A stretch of DNA of 64,000 bases from Saccharobesus litoralis (GCF_003063625.1 NZ_CP026604.1:1736001-1800000); one strand, 5' to 3'. Counted from the first letter of the stretch, positions 1 to 9,790 are shown. A program made the numbers and translations. The notes: generated from the sequence alone by a model not told the origin.

Positions 1-3000
1 GGTTGTGAAATTATCTTTGCTGATGCCGATAATGACGGCGTGCAAGACTCACAAGATTTTTGTCCGAACACCCCAGCTGGCGAGGCGGTTAATGGCTCAG
101 GTTGTGGCGCTTCGCAACTGGATGACGACAACGACGGCGTGATGAACAATGTTGATCAATGTCCTAATACGCCAGCCGGTACTCAGGTTGATGCAACAGG
201 GTGTGAAGCCGACAATGGTGGTCAGCCTCCTAGTGGTGGCTACGATCACGATGGCCAAGGTTTGTTGTGGAGCCGAGTGGACGGCGCAACTAACTTTGCA
301 GGCGAAGCTGGATATGTGGCTAACCCGCCTAACTATGATGTGACTACAGACTTGTTAGAAACAGATGATGCTATTCGTGGTAATTCAACCGAAGTGTTCC
401 GCGGTGAAATTTACGATGCTGACGGCCATATCTCGTTCTATGAACATATTGATGACAGTGTGCGTTTATACATTGACGGTCAACTCGTGCTGAGCAACGA
501 CAGTTGGGAAAATTCATCACAAACTACAGATTTAAATTTAACTCCAGGTTGGCATAACTTTGAATTAAGGCTGGGTAATGCTGACGGTGGCAGTGGTGCA
601 GTCAGTGGTATCGGCTTTGGTATTGATATTGACGGCGGTACTAACTTTGTTCACCCAAGTAACTTAAGCCCAAGCTTGTTTAGATCGAGTGGTCAAGTGG
701 TGGTTGACCCAATTTTACCGCCTCCAGGTGGTATTTATATTCAACTCGAAGACTTTGATGAAACGGGTACAGTTGGCCGAGTGGCGAGTGATCCGAACGA
801 TGGTTTTGTGGTTGGAGAATCCAATGTTGGTTGGGTGACCAATGGTGACTATGGTAAGTATCACAATGTGTTTCTTGAAGCAGGTACATATCGAGCCTTT
901 ATTACTGTGTCGACCCCAGCGGGTGGTAGCTATGGTGCGCGTATTGATATTAATGGCGAACCTTTTGCTTGGGGCTATTTTGACAGCACAGGTGGCTGGG
1001 ATGTGGCCGCGGAATATGAGCTGTACGGTGGTGATTTAGTGGTAGATAGCACAGGTAACCACACAGTACATGTGGAAGCAATTGGTGGTTCAGATTGGCA
1101 GTGGAGTGGTGATTTTGTGCGCTTTGCTAAAGTGAGCGACAGCACAGCCAAACAACCGCGTGTTTATAATCCGAACGAGCACACAGTGGCCGAGATTCAA
1201 GGCCCAGCAACTGGATTGCAATACTTAAAACCGCCGGTTGATATTCCACTTGCGAACCAAGTATTGAAGTCAGATGTGTGGTACACCTATCCGCAAAATC
1301 GCAATTTAGTGGTCGATGGTGAAACGCCTTATGCCGACTTTGGTGCCACCGGTGCGTTTTGGGGACACCCACCAGAGCATGATTTCTACGACGATACTGT
1401 CATTATGGACTGGGCGGTCAACGTAGTTGACGACTTCCAAAGTGAAGGGTTTGAATATACCGCTCGTGGTGAGTTTGACTGGGGCTATGGTTGGTTTACT
1501 GAGTTTACGACTAATCCACAACCTCACTATGTACAAACCCTAGATGGTCGCAATGTACGCATGACTTTTATGGGTTACTTAAGCCATGATGGTTACAACA
1601 ACAATTGGTTGAGTAACCACAGCCCAGCATTTGTGCCTTTCATGAAATCACAAGTGGATCAGCTGTTAAAAGCCAATCCGGACAAGTTGATGTTTGATAC
1701 GCAAACTAACTCAACCCGTTCGACCGATATGCGTGACTTTGGCGGTGACTTTTCACCTTATGCCATGGCTAACTTCCGCACTTGGTTGTCGAAAAAATAC
1801 AGCAATGCTGAGTTAGTGGCCATGGGCATTAATGATGTTAATAGCTTTGATTATGGCGATTACTTACGTGGCCAAGGTGTAACACACACGGCTTGGTCAA
1901 ACGCAGGTGATAGACTAGAAGGTAATATTCCATTACTTGAAGACTTCATCTACTTTAACCGTGATGTTTGGAACCAGAAATTTGCTGAGGTGTTGGATTA
2001 CATTCGCCAGCAACGTCCTAACATTGAAATTGGCGCTAGCACCCACTTGTTTGAATCGCGTGGTTATATCTTTAATGAAAATATCACCTTCTTATCGGGC
2101 GAGCTTAACCTAGGTGCGAGAACCACAATTGCTGAGTTACCGACTAACATTTTGGTACATTTAAAAGGCGCACAAGCGGTTGATAAAACCTTAGCTTACT
2201 TCCCATATCCTTGGGAATTTGACGAGCTGCGTATACAAAATGCGCCGCGCTTTGGTCGTGGCTGGGTAGCGCAAGCTTATGCTTATGGCGGTTTATTCTC
2301 TATACCTGCTAATGTTTGGGTAGGTGGTGAAGTATTTACTTGGTCACCGGGAGCGGATAACTACCGTGATATTTACCAGTTTGTTCGCGCCAAAGCTAAC
2401 TTGTTAGATGGCTATACCTCGTATGCTAAAGCTGGATATGTACACGCCATGTTCTCGTCGATGAAAGCCGGATTTATTGATGGTGGTAACCAAGTGCAAT
2501 CGAGCGTTAAGATCTTAACGGAAGATAATATCAACTTTGACATGCTAGTGTTTGGTGATGCCGGCTACCCTGTGGTGCCACGCCAAGCGGACTTTGATAA
2601 GTTTGAGCATATCTTCTTTGATGGCGATTTGAACTACCTAACCGCTGAGCAACAAGCTGTATTGGATGCGCAAGGCAGCAAGGTGCGTCATATTGGTCAG
2701 CGTGGGGCAATAGCAGGCTTACAAATCAACGTGAGTGTTAATGGCAGTGTGTCTAACGAAACCGTATCTGCGGTATCGCGTATTCACGAGACCAACACAT
2801 CAGCACCTTATGTTGTGCATTTGGTTAACCGTCCGTTTGCTAACGGCGTAACCCCCATTTTGAACAATGTTGAAGTGGCTATTCCAGCCAGCTATTTCCC
2901 TGAGCCAGTCAGCTCAGCGACATTGCATTTACCTGACGGTACTACCACTACCGTCGGCGTAACCAACAACGCCAATGGCGATGCGGTTATCGCCGTGAGT

Positions 3001-3039
3001 AACTTAGAAGTGTGGGGTATTTTAGAATTAGCTCATTAA
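1..3039 (+). CDS. Alpha-agarase-like glycoside hydrolase (GH96 type), 5' end missing
   Basis: The frame is open from base 1, so the gene begins before the window; 1012 residues are visible. Two thrombospondin type-3 calcium repeats (DxDNDGVxD...CPNTPAG) occupy about residues 8-65, followed by a PA14-like beta domain (about 80-215), a CBM6-like carbohydrate-binding module (about 243-377, beginning IQLEDFDETG) and a large catalytic region (about 420-1012). TSP3 repeats plus CBM6 in front of a large unique catalytic domain is the architecture I know from GH96 alpha-agarases, which cleave alpha-1,3 bonds of agarose to agaro-oligosaccharides outside the cell. The secretion signal would lie upstream of the window. 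A strong terminator follows. The GH96 assignment rests on architecture and remembered similarity; another agarase or beta-galactosidase-like family is possible. Confidence 0.6.
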   Translation, partial: GCEIIFADADNDGVQDSQDFCPNTPAGEAVNGSGCGASQLDDDNDGVMNNVDQCPNTPAGTQVDATGCEADNGGQPPSGGYDHDGQGLLWSRVDGATNFAGEAGYVANPPNYDVTTDLLETDDAIRGNSTEVFRGEIYDADGHISFYEHIDDSVRLYIDGQLVLSNDSWENSSQTTDLNLTPGWHNFELRLGNADGGSGAVSGIGFGIDIDGGTNFVHPSNLSPSLFRSSGQVVVDPILPPPGGIYIQLEDFDETGTVGRVASDPNDGFVVGESNVGWVTNGDYGKYHNVFLEAGTYRAFITVSTPAGGSYGARIDINGEPFAWGYFDSTGGWDVAAEYELYGGDLVVDSTGNHTVHVEAIGGSDWQWSGDFVRFAKVSDSTAKQPRVYNPNEHTVAEIQGPATGLQYLKPPVDIPLANQVLKSDVWYTYPQNRNLVVDGETPYADFGATGAFWGHPPEHDFYDDTVIMDWAVNVVDDFQSEGFEYTARGEFDWGYGWFTEFTTNPQPHYVQTLDGRNVRMTFMGYLSHDGYNNNWLSNHSPAFVPFMKSQVDQLLKANPDKLMFDTQTNSTRSTDMRDFGGDFSPYAMANFRTWLSKKYSNAELVAMGINDVNSFDYGDYLRGQGVTHTAWSNAGDRLEGNIPLLEDFIYFNRDVWNQKFAEVLDYIRQQRPNIEIGASTHLFESRGYIFNENITFLSGELNLGARTTIAELPTNILVHLKGAQAVDKTLAYFPYPWEFDELRIQNAPRFGRGWVAQAYAYGGLFSIPANVWVGGEVFTWSPGADNYRDIYQFVRAKANLLDGYTSYAKAGYVHAMFSSMKAGFIDGGNQVQSSVKILTEDNINFDMLVFGDAGYPVVPRQADFDKFEHIFFDGDLNYLTAEQQAVLDAQGSKVRHIGQRGAIAGLQINVSVNGSVSNETVSAVSRIHETNTSAPYVVHLVNRPFANGVTPILNNVEVAIPASYFPEPVSSATLHLPDGTTTTVGVTNNANGDAVIAVSNLEVWGILELAH

Positions 3040-3062
3040 TTCTTTAATAACTTAGAAACAGG

Positions 3063-3090
3063 AAAAAGGGCCTCGATTGAGGCCCTTTTT
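3063..3090 (+). terminator. Rho-independent terminator of the agarase gene
   Basis: Perfect hairpin AAAAAGGGCCTC-gatt-GAGGCCCTTTTT, 24 bp after the stop codon. Near-identical hairpins recur at 23431-23458 and 24491-24518; the latter also shares the flanking bases (taataacttagaaacagg). Confidence 0.9.
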
Positions 3091-3486
3091 GTGTTTTATC
3101 TAATTCATGTCGGTATTTTGCTTTTATTATCACCTTGCTACAGGGCAATCCCCTTTGCTTACCTTGACTGTAAGGTTATCAACTTGAGAGTTCCAAGTTT
3201 TTGTGGGCGAGCATTTGTGCCAATGCCCTTAAGTTAACGACATTGACATTTATGCTTGCAAAGCCTGTAAACCTCTCTGGCTAAAAGTGCAAGACTACAG
3301 AATTTTGTTCCTGACAGCTCCCAAGTACCTGCATCCATGCAAGCACGAGGATGACGAGTGTATTTACCTGTGCCAGGTATTTACCTATGCCAGGGTTATA
3401 AAATTTCAACCCATTAACGTAAAAGATTGCTTCTGAAACTTGTGATCAAGAGACAGGTGTTGGAGTACATAGGCTACTGAAATCAG
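3091..3486. other. Intergenic region between agarase and fic genes
   Basis: No convincing gene. It lies between convergent genes. It holds one copy of a palindromic intergenic repeat at 3203-3290 and a short near-duplicate stretch (tatttacctgtgccagg / tatttacctatgccagg) around 3360-3395. The remainder shows no structure I can name. Confidence 0.6.
3203..3290. repeat. Palindromic intergenic repeat, copy 1
   Basis: Contains GCATTTGTGCCAATG and, after a TTAAGTTAACGACATTG centre, CATTTATGCTTGCAAAGCC. The two arms are imperfect inverted repeats of one another. Related half or full copies lie at 52268-52302, 53991-54058 and 63183-63237, so this is a dispersed family in this genome. Confidence 0.6.
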
Positions 3487-4503
3487 TTATTCGTCTTGAA
3501 TACTTTCAATTAGGTTTATTGTCTCCTGATAACATTCTTGGCAAAAATCACTAAATGCATCTAACTCTTTTCCTGAATGGAATAAAGGCTCGCCTACACT
3601 AGGAGCTTTGTGCTTGGCACTGTAATTGGACAATATGGCAATATATTCAAGTCGACGTGTGGCGGGGATTATTAATGGGGCATATCCAGATCTGAGTAAA
3701 ATCAGATTAGCGATCAATCGTGCAATACGACCATTGCCATCCCAAAATGGGTGTATCTGTCCAAACACTAAATGAGCAGTGGCATACATTTTTATTGCCT
3801 GATTGATGTTTTCCGGCTGACAGGAACCGATATATTCGACTAAGCCTTGCGTTAGCTTGGCAACATCTGTTGGTCGAGAGTAAGCGTGGTATACACTTGA
3901 ATTATCTTCTAATAACAAATAAGTGCCATTGGGTACGACTTTAAAGTCACCATAAGGTTTGTCGATATCGAATACGATATCGGTTTGTACAGCTTTATGC
4001 AGCTGCTTGATTTTATCGACTGTCAGTTCGTGATCGAGCATATCGTAAAGAATATCGATTGCTGTTGCATGCCCAACAATCTCTTTATGGTCTTTTAATG
4101 GCTTCCCTGATACGGTTAAACCTTCACTTAAAATAAATCGTGTTTCACCTAAGTTAAGGGTATTACCTTCTAAAGCTGTCGAATTGTGAGTCCACATAGT
4201 TCGTAGCATGCTTAACAATTCTGCTTGCTTAGAGCTAGGTAACCCTTCTAAGAATTTAAATGAGGGTTTGCGTGGTGTTATTGTACCTATGTATTTACGC
4301 GATTTTCGCTGACCTAAAGTGACAACAACCCCTTGCTCAGTGGCTTGGTTTAACCAACGCTGCACGGTACGGTTATCAACTTGGAAGTCAGTTGCTACTT
4401 TAATTTCACTAATGGAAACTGGGGTTTTACAAGTACTTACATACTTGATTACGCGTTGTTTTTCAGTGGAATCTTGTCGCATAAAATCAAACTTTTCGGA
4501 CAT
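3487..4503 (-). CDS. Fic domain protein with N-terminal HTH
   Basis: 338 residues. Residues 15-70 form a winged-helix-like DNA-binding region. The Fic core carries HPFWDGNGRIAR at 251-262, matching the HPFx(D/E)GNGR active-site motif that transfers AMP (or another nucleotide-derived group) to protein hydroxyls, with His251 as general base. S-TAL-E-G at 108-113 fits the inhibitory (S/T)xxxE(G/N) helix on the N-terminal side of the Fic fold, so the enzyme is probably autoinhibited by Glu112 (class II Fic). HTH-Fic proteins of this size are common in bacteria and their targets mostly unknown. The gene stands alone and converges on the agarase gene. The start has only a weak ribosome binding site. 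Confidence 0.88.
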   Translation of the reverse strand: MSEKFDFMRQDSTEKQRVIKYVSTCKTPVSISEIKVATDFQVDNRTVQRWLNQATEQGVVVTLGQRKSRKYIGTITPRKPSFKFLEGLPSSKQAELLSMLRTMWTHNSTALEGNTLNLGETRFILSEGLTVSGKPLKDHKEIVGHATAIDILYDMLDHELTVDKIKQLHKAVQTDIVFDIDKPYGDFKVVPNGTYLLLEDNSSVYHAYSRPTDVAKLTQGLVEYIGSCQPENINQAIKMYATAHLVFGQIHPFWDGNGRIARLIANLILLRSGYAPLIIPATRRLEYIAILSNYSAKHKAPSVGEPLFHSGKELDAFSDFCQECYQETINLIESIQDE

Positions 4504-4520
4504 TTATTGCTTTATACGAC

Positions 4521-4550
4521 ATTGTCGCATAATTAAAATTATCGGACAAT
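4521..4550. promoter_or_regulatory. Palindromic operator candidate upstream of fic
   Basis: ATTGTCGCATAAT-TAAA-ATTATCGGACAAT is a 30-bp dyad with two mismatched positions per arm, 18 bp upstream of the fic start codon. Further TGTC/GACA half-sites flank it (tacgacattgtc, tatcagaca). Placement in the promoter region of an HTH-bearing gene suggests autoregulation, which is inference. Confidence 0.5.
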
Positions 4551-4757
4551 ATTGGCTTTATCAGACATTTATAAATAGAATTGAATTTCTCCCGCTGGTA
4601 TAAAAAATTACCGTCATACCTGAGTATTCAGGTATCCAGCGCCTTTATTAAAGTAAACTGAGCTCGCGTACACTAAACAAAGTCACTAGATTACTGATCT
4701 GAACCAATAATTTTGGACACCCTGTTAAGTATGTAAAAATACTGATTGAGGTGTTAA

Positions 4758-5042
4758 ATGACAAACAAGAAATCCCGCAAAAGATACACTACCGAATTCA
4801 AAGCAGAAGCCTTGAAACTAGCAGAAAGAGTTGGTGTTAAAGAAGCTGCTAATCAGTTAGGCGTTTATGAATCACAAATTTATAACTGGCGATTAAAAGC
4901 ACAAAAGAGATCAACAGTCAGCCAACGAGAATCAGACCTTGCAGCTGAAGTGGCAAAATTGAAACGTCAACTTGCTGAGCAAGATGAGGAACTATCCATC
5001 TTAAAAAAGGCGGCTACCTACTTCGCGAAGAACCTAAAATAA
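4758..5042 (+). CDS. IS3-family transposase OrfA
   Basis: 94 residues: an HTH of the Tnp_1 type (KRYTTEFKAEALKLAERVG...ANQLGVYESQIYNWR) followed by a leucine-zipper-like coiled coil (about residues 55-85). It binds the IS ends and helps OrfB; it is also the N-terminal half of the OrfAB fusion transposase made by -1 frameshifting at AAAAAAG (5003-5009). The frame is continuous with OrfB after the shift. It is identical in sequence to the OrfA of the second copy. Confidence 0.95.
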   Translation: MTNKKSRKRYTTEFKAEALKLAERVGVKEAANQLGVYESQIYNWRLKAQKRSTVSQRESDLAAEVAKLKRQLAEQDEELSILKKAATYFAKNLK

Positions 5043-5056
5043 GCCGATTTGAGTTT

Positions 5057-5908
5057 ATGTTAGAACATCAGCACCGATTCAAAATGAAAACAATGGTATC
5101 GGTGTTGGATGTGTCGCGTAGTGGGTATTATGCATGGCGAAAACAGGATGGAAACCCCAGCCCTAGACAACAAAAAAGGCAAGAGCGGGACGAAAAAGTA
5201 AAAGCCGCATTTGATGCAAGTAAAGGCCGCGATGGTGCTCGGCGTATTCAAGTCGAATTAGAGGAAAATGGCACGCAAGCAGACGTGAAAACGATTAATG
5301 ACAGTATGAAACGGCAAGGGTTAGAAGCCAAAGCCACCCGTAAATTTAAAGTAACGACGGATAGTAATCACAAGCTCCCCGTTGCTCCTAATCTACTTAA
5401 TCAAGAGTTCAGCGCCAAAGCACCCAATGAAAAATGGGTATCGGATATCACGTATTTGGCAACCAGTGAGGGGTGGCTTTATTTAGCCGTGTTTATAGAC
5501 CTTTACTCGCGAGCGGTCGTAGGATGGTCGATGGCACCAAGAATGACGTCTGACTTGGTTTGTGACGCACTCACGATGGCTCAATTTAAACGAGACATGC
5601 CTAAAGGCGTGCTTATCCATAGTGACCAAGGTAGCCAATATTGCTCACACGCGTTTAGGGACATAATCAACACACATGAGCATAAGCAAAGTATGAGTCG
5701 TAAAGGGAATTGTTGGGATAATGCAGTCGCTGAAAGCTTCTTTCACTCGATGAAAGTTGAAGCGATTGACAATGAGCTAATGAAAACCCGAGAAGAAATG
5801 CGCCAAACTGTTTTTGAATATATTGAAGTTGATTATAATCGAACGAGGCGACATAGTGCGCTTGGCTATCTTAGCCCTGAAAACTACGAATTAAAGAAAA
5901 TAGCTTAA
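5057..5908 (+). CDS. IS3-family transposase OrfB (DDE integrase)
   Basis: 283 residues with an N-terminal HTH_21 region and an rve integrase core. Catalytic acidic residues are visible in SDITYL, HSDQGSQY and WDNAVAESFF, giving the DDE triad that joins IS ends to target DNA. It follows OrfA in the -1 frame and would be made mainly as the OrfAB fusion. This copy keeps the conserved Asn of the DNAxxESF motif, which the second copy has lost. Confidence 0.95.
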   Translation: MLEHQHRFKMKTMVSVLDVSRSGYYAWRKQDGNPSPRQQKRQERDEKVKAAFDASKGRDGARRIQVELEENGTQADVKTINDSMKRQGLEAKATRKFKVTTDSNHKLPVAPNLLNQEFSAKAPNEKWVSDITYLATSEGWLYLAVFIDLYSRAVVGWSMAPRMTSDLVCDALTMAQFKRDMPKGVLIHSDQGSQYCSHAFRDIINTHEHKQSMSRKGNCWDNAVAESFFHSMKVEAIDNELMKTREEMRQTVFEYIEVDYNRTRRHSALGYLSPENYELKKIA

Positions 5909-5938
5909 CTAAGTGTCCACTGTTTCTGGTTCAGATCA

Positions 5939-7706
5939 GTTGTTTGTAAATAGCAAATTCAGTTGATAATCGATTATCCCAGTAGAGACCTTTAAAACCC
6001 AACTCCATAAGCTTCGATCCTAAAATAGCTTCATTGTCTTCCAAGACGGATTTCGAAAGGTTGGACGAAAAACCTAAGTTGATATAATGATTTTTTTGCC
6101 ATGTGGCGTATATATTACTGTTGTCGCTTGGTTGGTAGCTTAAGCTAGTTGCATAAGAAGGTTTGCTAGCGGTTTGAATACTACTTTTACTCTGTTTGTG
6201 ATCATCTACCTCAATGGTAAATCGATCTAATCTGGCACCTACCATCCAGTTCAGGTTTTCAGTTATGCGAGTATATGAATTAAATGCAAACCCGGCTTCA
6301 GTTGCATTAGTGGTAGTCTCGTTAGAAAACTCGCGATGTGTATCTTGTGATGCAAGTAGAATTCGGTCATTAGATGTAACACCTTTCGATATATCGCGCC
6401 GATCAAAATATTGATAGTCAAAGTCAACAAAATAATCTGATTCACTAGTGTGGTAATTTATGGCAAATGACATGTCGGTAGAATACATATCAGACCATTT
6501 AACCTCACCTTCCAAACCTAGCTTTGTCGCATAACTATCTATTTTTGCCTGTTGCTCATAACCAAAGCTAGTTTGTATATGCGTCGCTTGGTTTTGAACA
6601 AAGTTATCTATTGAGCCTTTCCAATTACCTAGGTACCAACTATCGAACCCAACAAAAGCGTCCCATGCTTGAGTGTTCGCTATGTCACTTTCGTCAATCA
6701 AAGTATTTCTCGGAGATAAACGAGTTTTACCAAGGTTATTCAATGCTAAGTTTGGAGATACTTCATTGAGCTTAACAAAATGGGGAGAGCAGCAACCACC
6801 TTGTTGACCATGTGCAAAGCCGCCTAAACCGCCTATTTGATCCACTTCACTCCCAGATGTATAGCCATCTTTATTTAAGTCAGTATCAATAGCGCTGCCT
6901 GATATATACGTACCATGATCGATAAGCTCTTGAGTTACGCGATTCCACCCTGTTACTTGTTGGCCTTGATAATCTTGAAAACTCAGATCGATACTAAGAC
7001 GACCGGGAACATTATTAAATAGGGTTTGGCTCGCTAACTGGGTGTAGATGTTTTCAGAATGGTTATTGTGATAATAACTATCACTATTGTCATACTCCGT
7101 GAACCAGCTTATGTCAGTAGAAAATTCAGAGTTTGAAGTGGCGTTTCCTTGCAATGAATAACTAACTGATCGCTTGTTATACTGACCAAGAGTTAAACCC
7201 AAGGTATGCTGAAGATCACTTGGCTTAAATATAGGTTGAATATGTATAAAGCCACCAATTCGACCACTTCCATAAATGGGCGAAGGAGCGCCCTTGTGCA
7301 AAGCGATTTGATTTAGCGGATTAATAGTCGTTTGGTAGTTACCGGGATTAATTAAACGTTTCATTCCACGATAAAAGTTATCGGTTTGACCACCTCGAAT
7401 ATCCATACCGCCTGCAATCCCAAAAAATGAGCTATTAAAGCTTCCCGGTGTATGAATAATAAGTTCGTTGATTGAAGTAATTGAAAGCTCATCCAGCGTG
7501 TTAGGTGACAAAATACTATGGCTTCTAGGTGATTCTAGTGAAGTTAAGTTGTGCCCAAAGAGATTGGTGACTTCGTGAAGCCCAATGTTTTGCGACGAAC
7601 CAACAACACTAATTTTTTCAATTACTTGTGTATTGTTGTCTTTTGATTGTACAGAAAGGCTTGTTAGTAAAAAAACGGCATAGACGCTAGCTGAAAGGTA
7701 CTTCAT
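5939..7706 (-). pseudogene. TonB-dependent receptor, N-terminal fragment cut by IS3
   Basis: About 589 receptor codons remain: a signal peptide (MKYLSASVYAVFLLTSLSVQS), a plug domain (about 45-155, with DIRGGQTDNFYRGM) and much of the beta-barrel. It resembles siderophore-type outer-membrane receptors; the ligand is unknown. The reading frame runs into the IS at 5938 and stops two codons later. The missing C-terminal part lies at 25910-26253 on the plus strand: joining ...ATTTACAAACAA to CAGAACAGT restores YKQQNSFFSQRDVVN in frame. The ribosome binding site is weak. In the unbroken arrangement the receptor would be the last gene of a run with the SPOR- and FlgO-like genes. Confidence 0.85.
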
Positions 7707-7872
7707 AAATCCATTTATAACTCAAAGTTTTAAAACCTCATGAATTCTACCAGAAAGAGTCTTAGTAACTGTGAGAATTTTTCTTATAGAAAAATATTGA
7801 GTTGTATGCTCGCAGATTTAAACAGTTTTGAAATGAATATAGAGTCAGGGGGCTGATGCCCCCCTAAGGTTT

Positions 7873-8232
7873 TTATCCACACTTTTTTACAAGACTGTCT
7901 TTAGGAAGCTCACTATTCGATTGAACAAAGGCTTCAGCGGCAGATTTGGTCGCGAATGAAGTCGTTTTGATAACATATAATTTTCCTACTTTAATAATGA
8001 CAATGCCTTTAGTTAGTAAGCTATTGTTAGACAGCTTCTTTACACTCGGACTAATGTTACTCATTGACTCCAGTGATACTAGCTGAACGTAATAGCAATT
8101 ACCTTGAGGTTCTTGTTTATCAGTTATATTTCCAACCAATTCTGTTTGTCGAATTTTCTTATTTGCAAAAGAGTCATGACTATTCGAACTAAAACTTATC
8201 AACACTAAAACAACAAACATTATTCTCATCAT
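7873..8232 (-). CDS. Small secreted SPOR-like protein
   Basis: 119 residues with a signal peptide (MMRIMFVVLVLISFSSNSHDSFA). The mature part has YYVQLVSLES and an ATKSAAEAFVQSN segment, the beta-alpha-beta pattern of SPOR-type domains, which bind septal peptidoglycan; two cysteines (CYY and the C-terminal KKCG) could form a disulfide. It is 8 bp downstream of the FlgO-like gene with a good Shine-Dalgarno (GAGGAG), so the two are probably co-transcribed. Similarity to SPOR is by pattern only, and the function in an island context is unknown. Confidence 0.55.
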   Translation of the reverse strand: MMRIMFVVLVLISFSSNSHDSFANKKIRQTELVGNITDKQEPQGNCYYVQLVSLESMSNISPSVKKLSNNSLLTKGIVIIKVGKLYVIKTTSFATKSAAEAFVQSNSELPKDSLVKKCG

Positions 8233-8240
8233 CTTACTCC

Positions 8241-8912
8241 TCAGTGTTTTGAATAACCCGTAAAGCGGTGTTGTTCTGGACCAGCAAAAATTGAGTCGGT
8301 TACAAAATATGGAATAGACAAGCGAGCAGCAGAGAGAACACTGTTGTCATTTAAGCTTATGATACGCGCATTAATAACTAAACCTGTTTCATGCCATACC
8401 ATTGTTCCCGATAGGACATTATTAATACCTTGAGTAGACTTGAGCTCTCCAACTGTTCTGCTAAAAACAAAATCACCTTCTGGTGTAACCTGTATATTGC
8501 CAGTCGTTTTAAAGTCGATAACAGGTAAACCTAATTTTCTCAACTCCGTTAGCATTTCTTCGGCAATTTGATTGCCTGCCAAGTTAGTTGTTTGTAGATC
8601 TGAGCTCAGGTTAACAAAGGAAGTAACAGCAATCGGGTAAATATATTGTTGATTGAGATTACTTATCAAGTCTTTAGCTAGCCGAGATACGTAATTAGTA
8701 AGAACTTGTCGACTCGCATGATGCGAATGAGGTCGAGCTTGCCAGTTACTGTGAAAATTTTCTGGTGAGTGACTTGGTACAGGAAACAAACCTGATGGCG
8801 TAGTTTGAGCTACATTTAAATCTACATTGGGTAATACAACTTCTGATTCCGGGGAGCTTGAGCACCCGAACATTTGAACTAAGCAAGCAGATAGAAATAT
8901 TTTTTTAATCAT
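8241..8912 (-). CDS. FlgO-family outer-membrane lipoprotein
   Basis: 223 residues with a lipobox at the end of the signal peptide (VQMFGCSSS, Cys17). The central region (about 65-205: LTNYVSRLAKDLISNL, IAVTSFVNLSSDLQ, LAGNQIAEEMLTELRKLG) fits the FlgO domain, found in lipoproteins around the polar flagellum of vibrios. No flagellar gene is nearby, so this is an isolated homologue, probably island cargo. It is upstream of the SPOR-like gene in the same operon and divergent from the response regulator gene, with a 183-bp shared promoter region. The ribosome binding site AGGAAG supports the start. Confidence 0.7.
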   Translation of the reverse strand: MIKKIFLSACLVQMFGCSSSPESEVVLPNVDLNVAQTTPSGLFPVPSHSPENFHSNWQARPHSHHASRQVLTNYVSRLAKDLISNLNQQYIYPIAVTSFVNLSSDLQTTNLAGNQIAEEMLTELRKLGLPVIDFKTTGNIQVTPEGDFVFSRTVGELKSTQGINNVLSGTMVWHETGLVINARIISLNDNSVLSAARLSIPYFVTDSIFAGPEQHRFTGYSKH

Positions 8913-9095
8913 TGGGACTTCCTTTTATATTGTTTAAGTCCCTTATTGTTTCGGTATTTTAATTCGGTTATCGATAAGTAAACTTCTGATTTTGTTTCAG
9001 AAAAATTCTGATAGCATCCAAAGTAAGTTTATGTTCTAGTGTACTATCTTGTGAAAGTTACCCTTGCAACTTACTAATATTGAGAAATTCAAAAC

Positions 9096-9740
9096 ATGGA
9101 TGAAATTTCAATTGCCATTCTGGATGATCATGAAATTGTTAGATCAGGCTTTGCTCAATTACTTGCTTTAGAGCCGCAACTTAACGTAGTTTTTCAAGGT
9201 TCTGATATTCGTTCAACCGTTACATTTTTGGAAGAACATACAGTTGATGTGTTGATCACCGACTTATCGTTGCAGGACGAACATGGTTTTGAATTACTTG
9301 ATAATTTAGCGACATGGCAGAATAAACCAGCCATCATTGTTCTTAGTATGCACGACACTGTTGCGCATATTCAAAGTGCACTTGATAAGGGAGCGAATGG
9401 TTACGTATCAAAATCAGCCGCCCCTGAAGAATTAATAAAAGCAGTTCTTCAAGTTAATAACGGAGGCTCTTTTTTAAGTGATAAAGTGATCAGTGCTCTA
9501 CATTTTTCTGCAACTGACCCTCAGTTAATAGCGATCAATAGTCTTACTGAACGAGAAAGGCAAGTATTTAAACAGTTAGCATTAGGTAAAGAAGTAAAGC
9601 AAGTCGCTTACGACATCGATATCGCAGTTAAAACGGCGCATACTCACCGAACAAACATATTTAACAAGTTAGGTGTGAGTAGTAATTTTGAGATTGCAAA
9701 AATTGCATTCAAGTATGGAGTTATAGATGGCTTTAATTAA
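9096..9740 (+). CDS. LuxR/NarL-family response regulator
   Basis: 214 residues: a receiver domain (1-120) with acidic pocket D10/D11, phospho-acceptor Asp56 (LITDLSL) and the conserved Lys near 107 (VSKSA), then a LuxR-type HTH (about 145-210; LTERERQVFKQLALGKEVKQVA). It is expected to bind DNA as a phosphorylated dimer. No histidine kinase gene is adjacent, so its kinase is elsewhere. It is divergent from the FlgO-like operon, which is a natural candidate target by position. It belongs to the inferred island. Confidence 0.9.
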   Translation: MDEISIAILDDHEIVRSGFAQLLALEPQLNVVFQGSDIRSTVTFLEEHTVDVLITDLSLQDEHGFELLDNLATWQNKPAIIVLSMHDTVAHIQSALDKGANGYVSKSAAPEELIKAVLQVNNGGSFLSDKVISALHFSATDPQLIAINSLTERERQVFKQLALGKEVKQVAYDIDIAVKTAHTHRTNIFNKLGVSSNFEIAKIAFKYGVIDGFN

Positions 9741-9790
9741 TATATCAGCCACCTTACGCAAGCGAAGTCGATATTGTCAAATTCCTCTGC

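Larger units (their letters stand above)
4695..5938 (+). mobile_element. IS3-family insertion sequence, copy 1 (1244 bp)
   Basis: Ends TGATCTGAACCA / TGGTTCAGATCA, with imperfect terminal repeats continuing to GGACAC. Encodes OrfA and OrfB in the usual -1 arrangement, with the slippery heptamer A AAA AAG at 5003-5009. Flanking bases (ttac on the left, gttg on the right) do not match, because the two sides come from different insertions; see the inversion finding. Copy 2 is at 24666-25909 in the opposite orientation. Confidence 0.95.
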
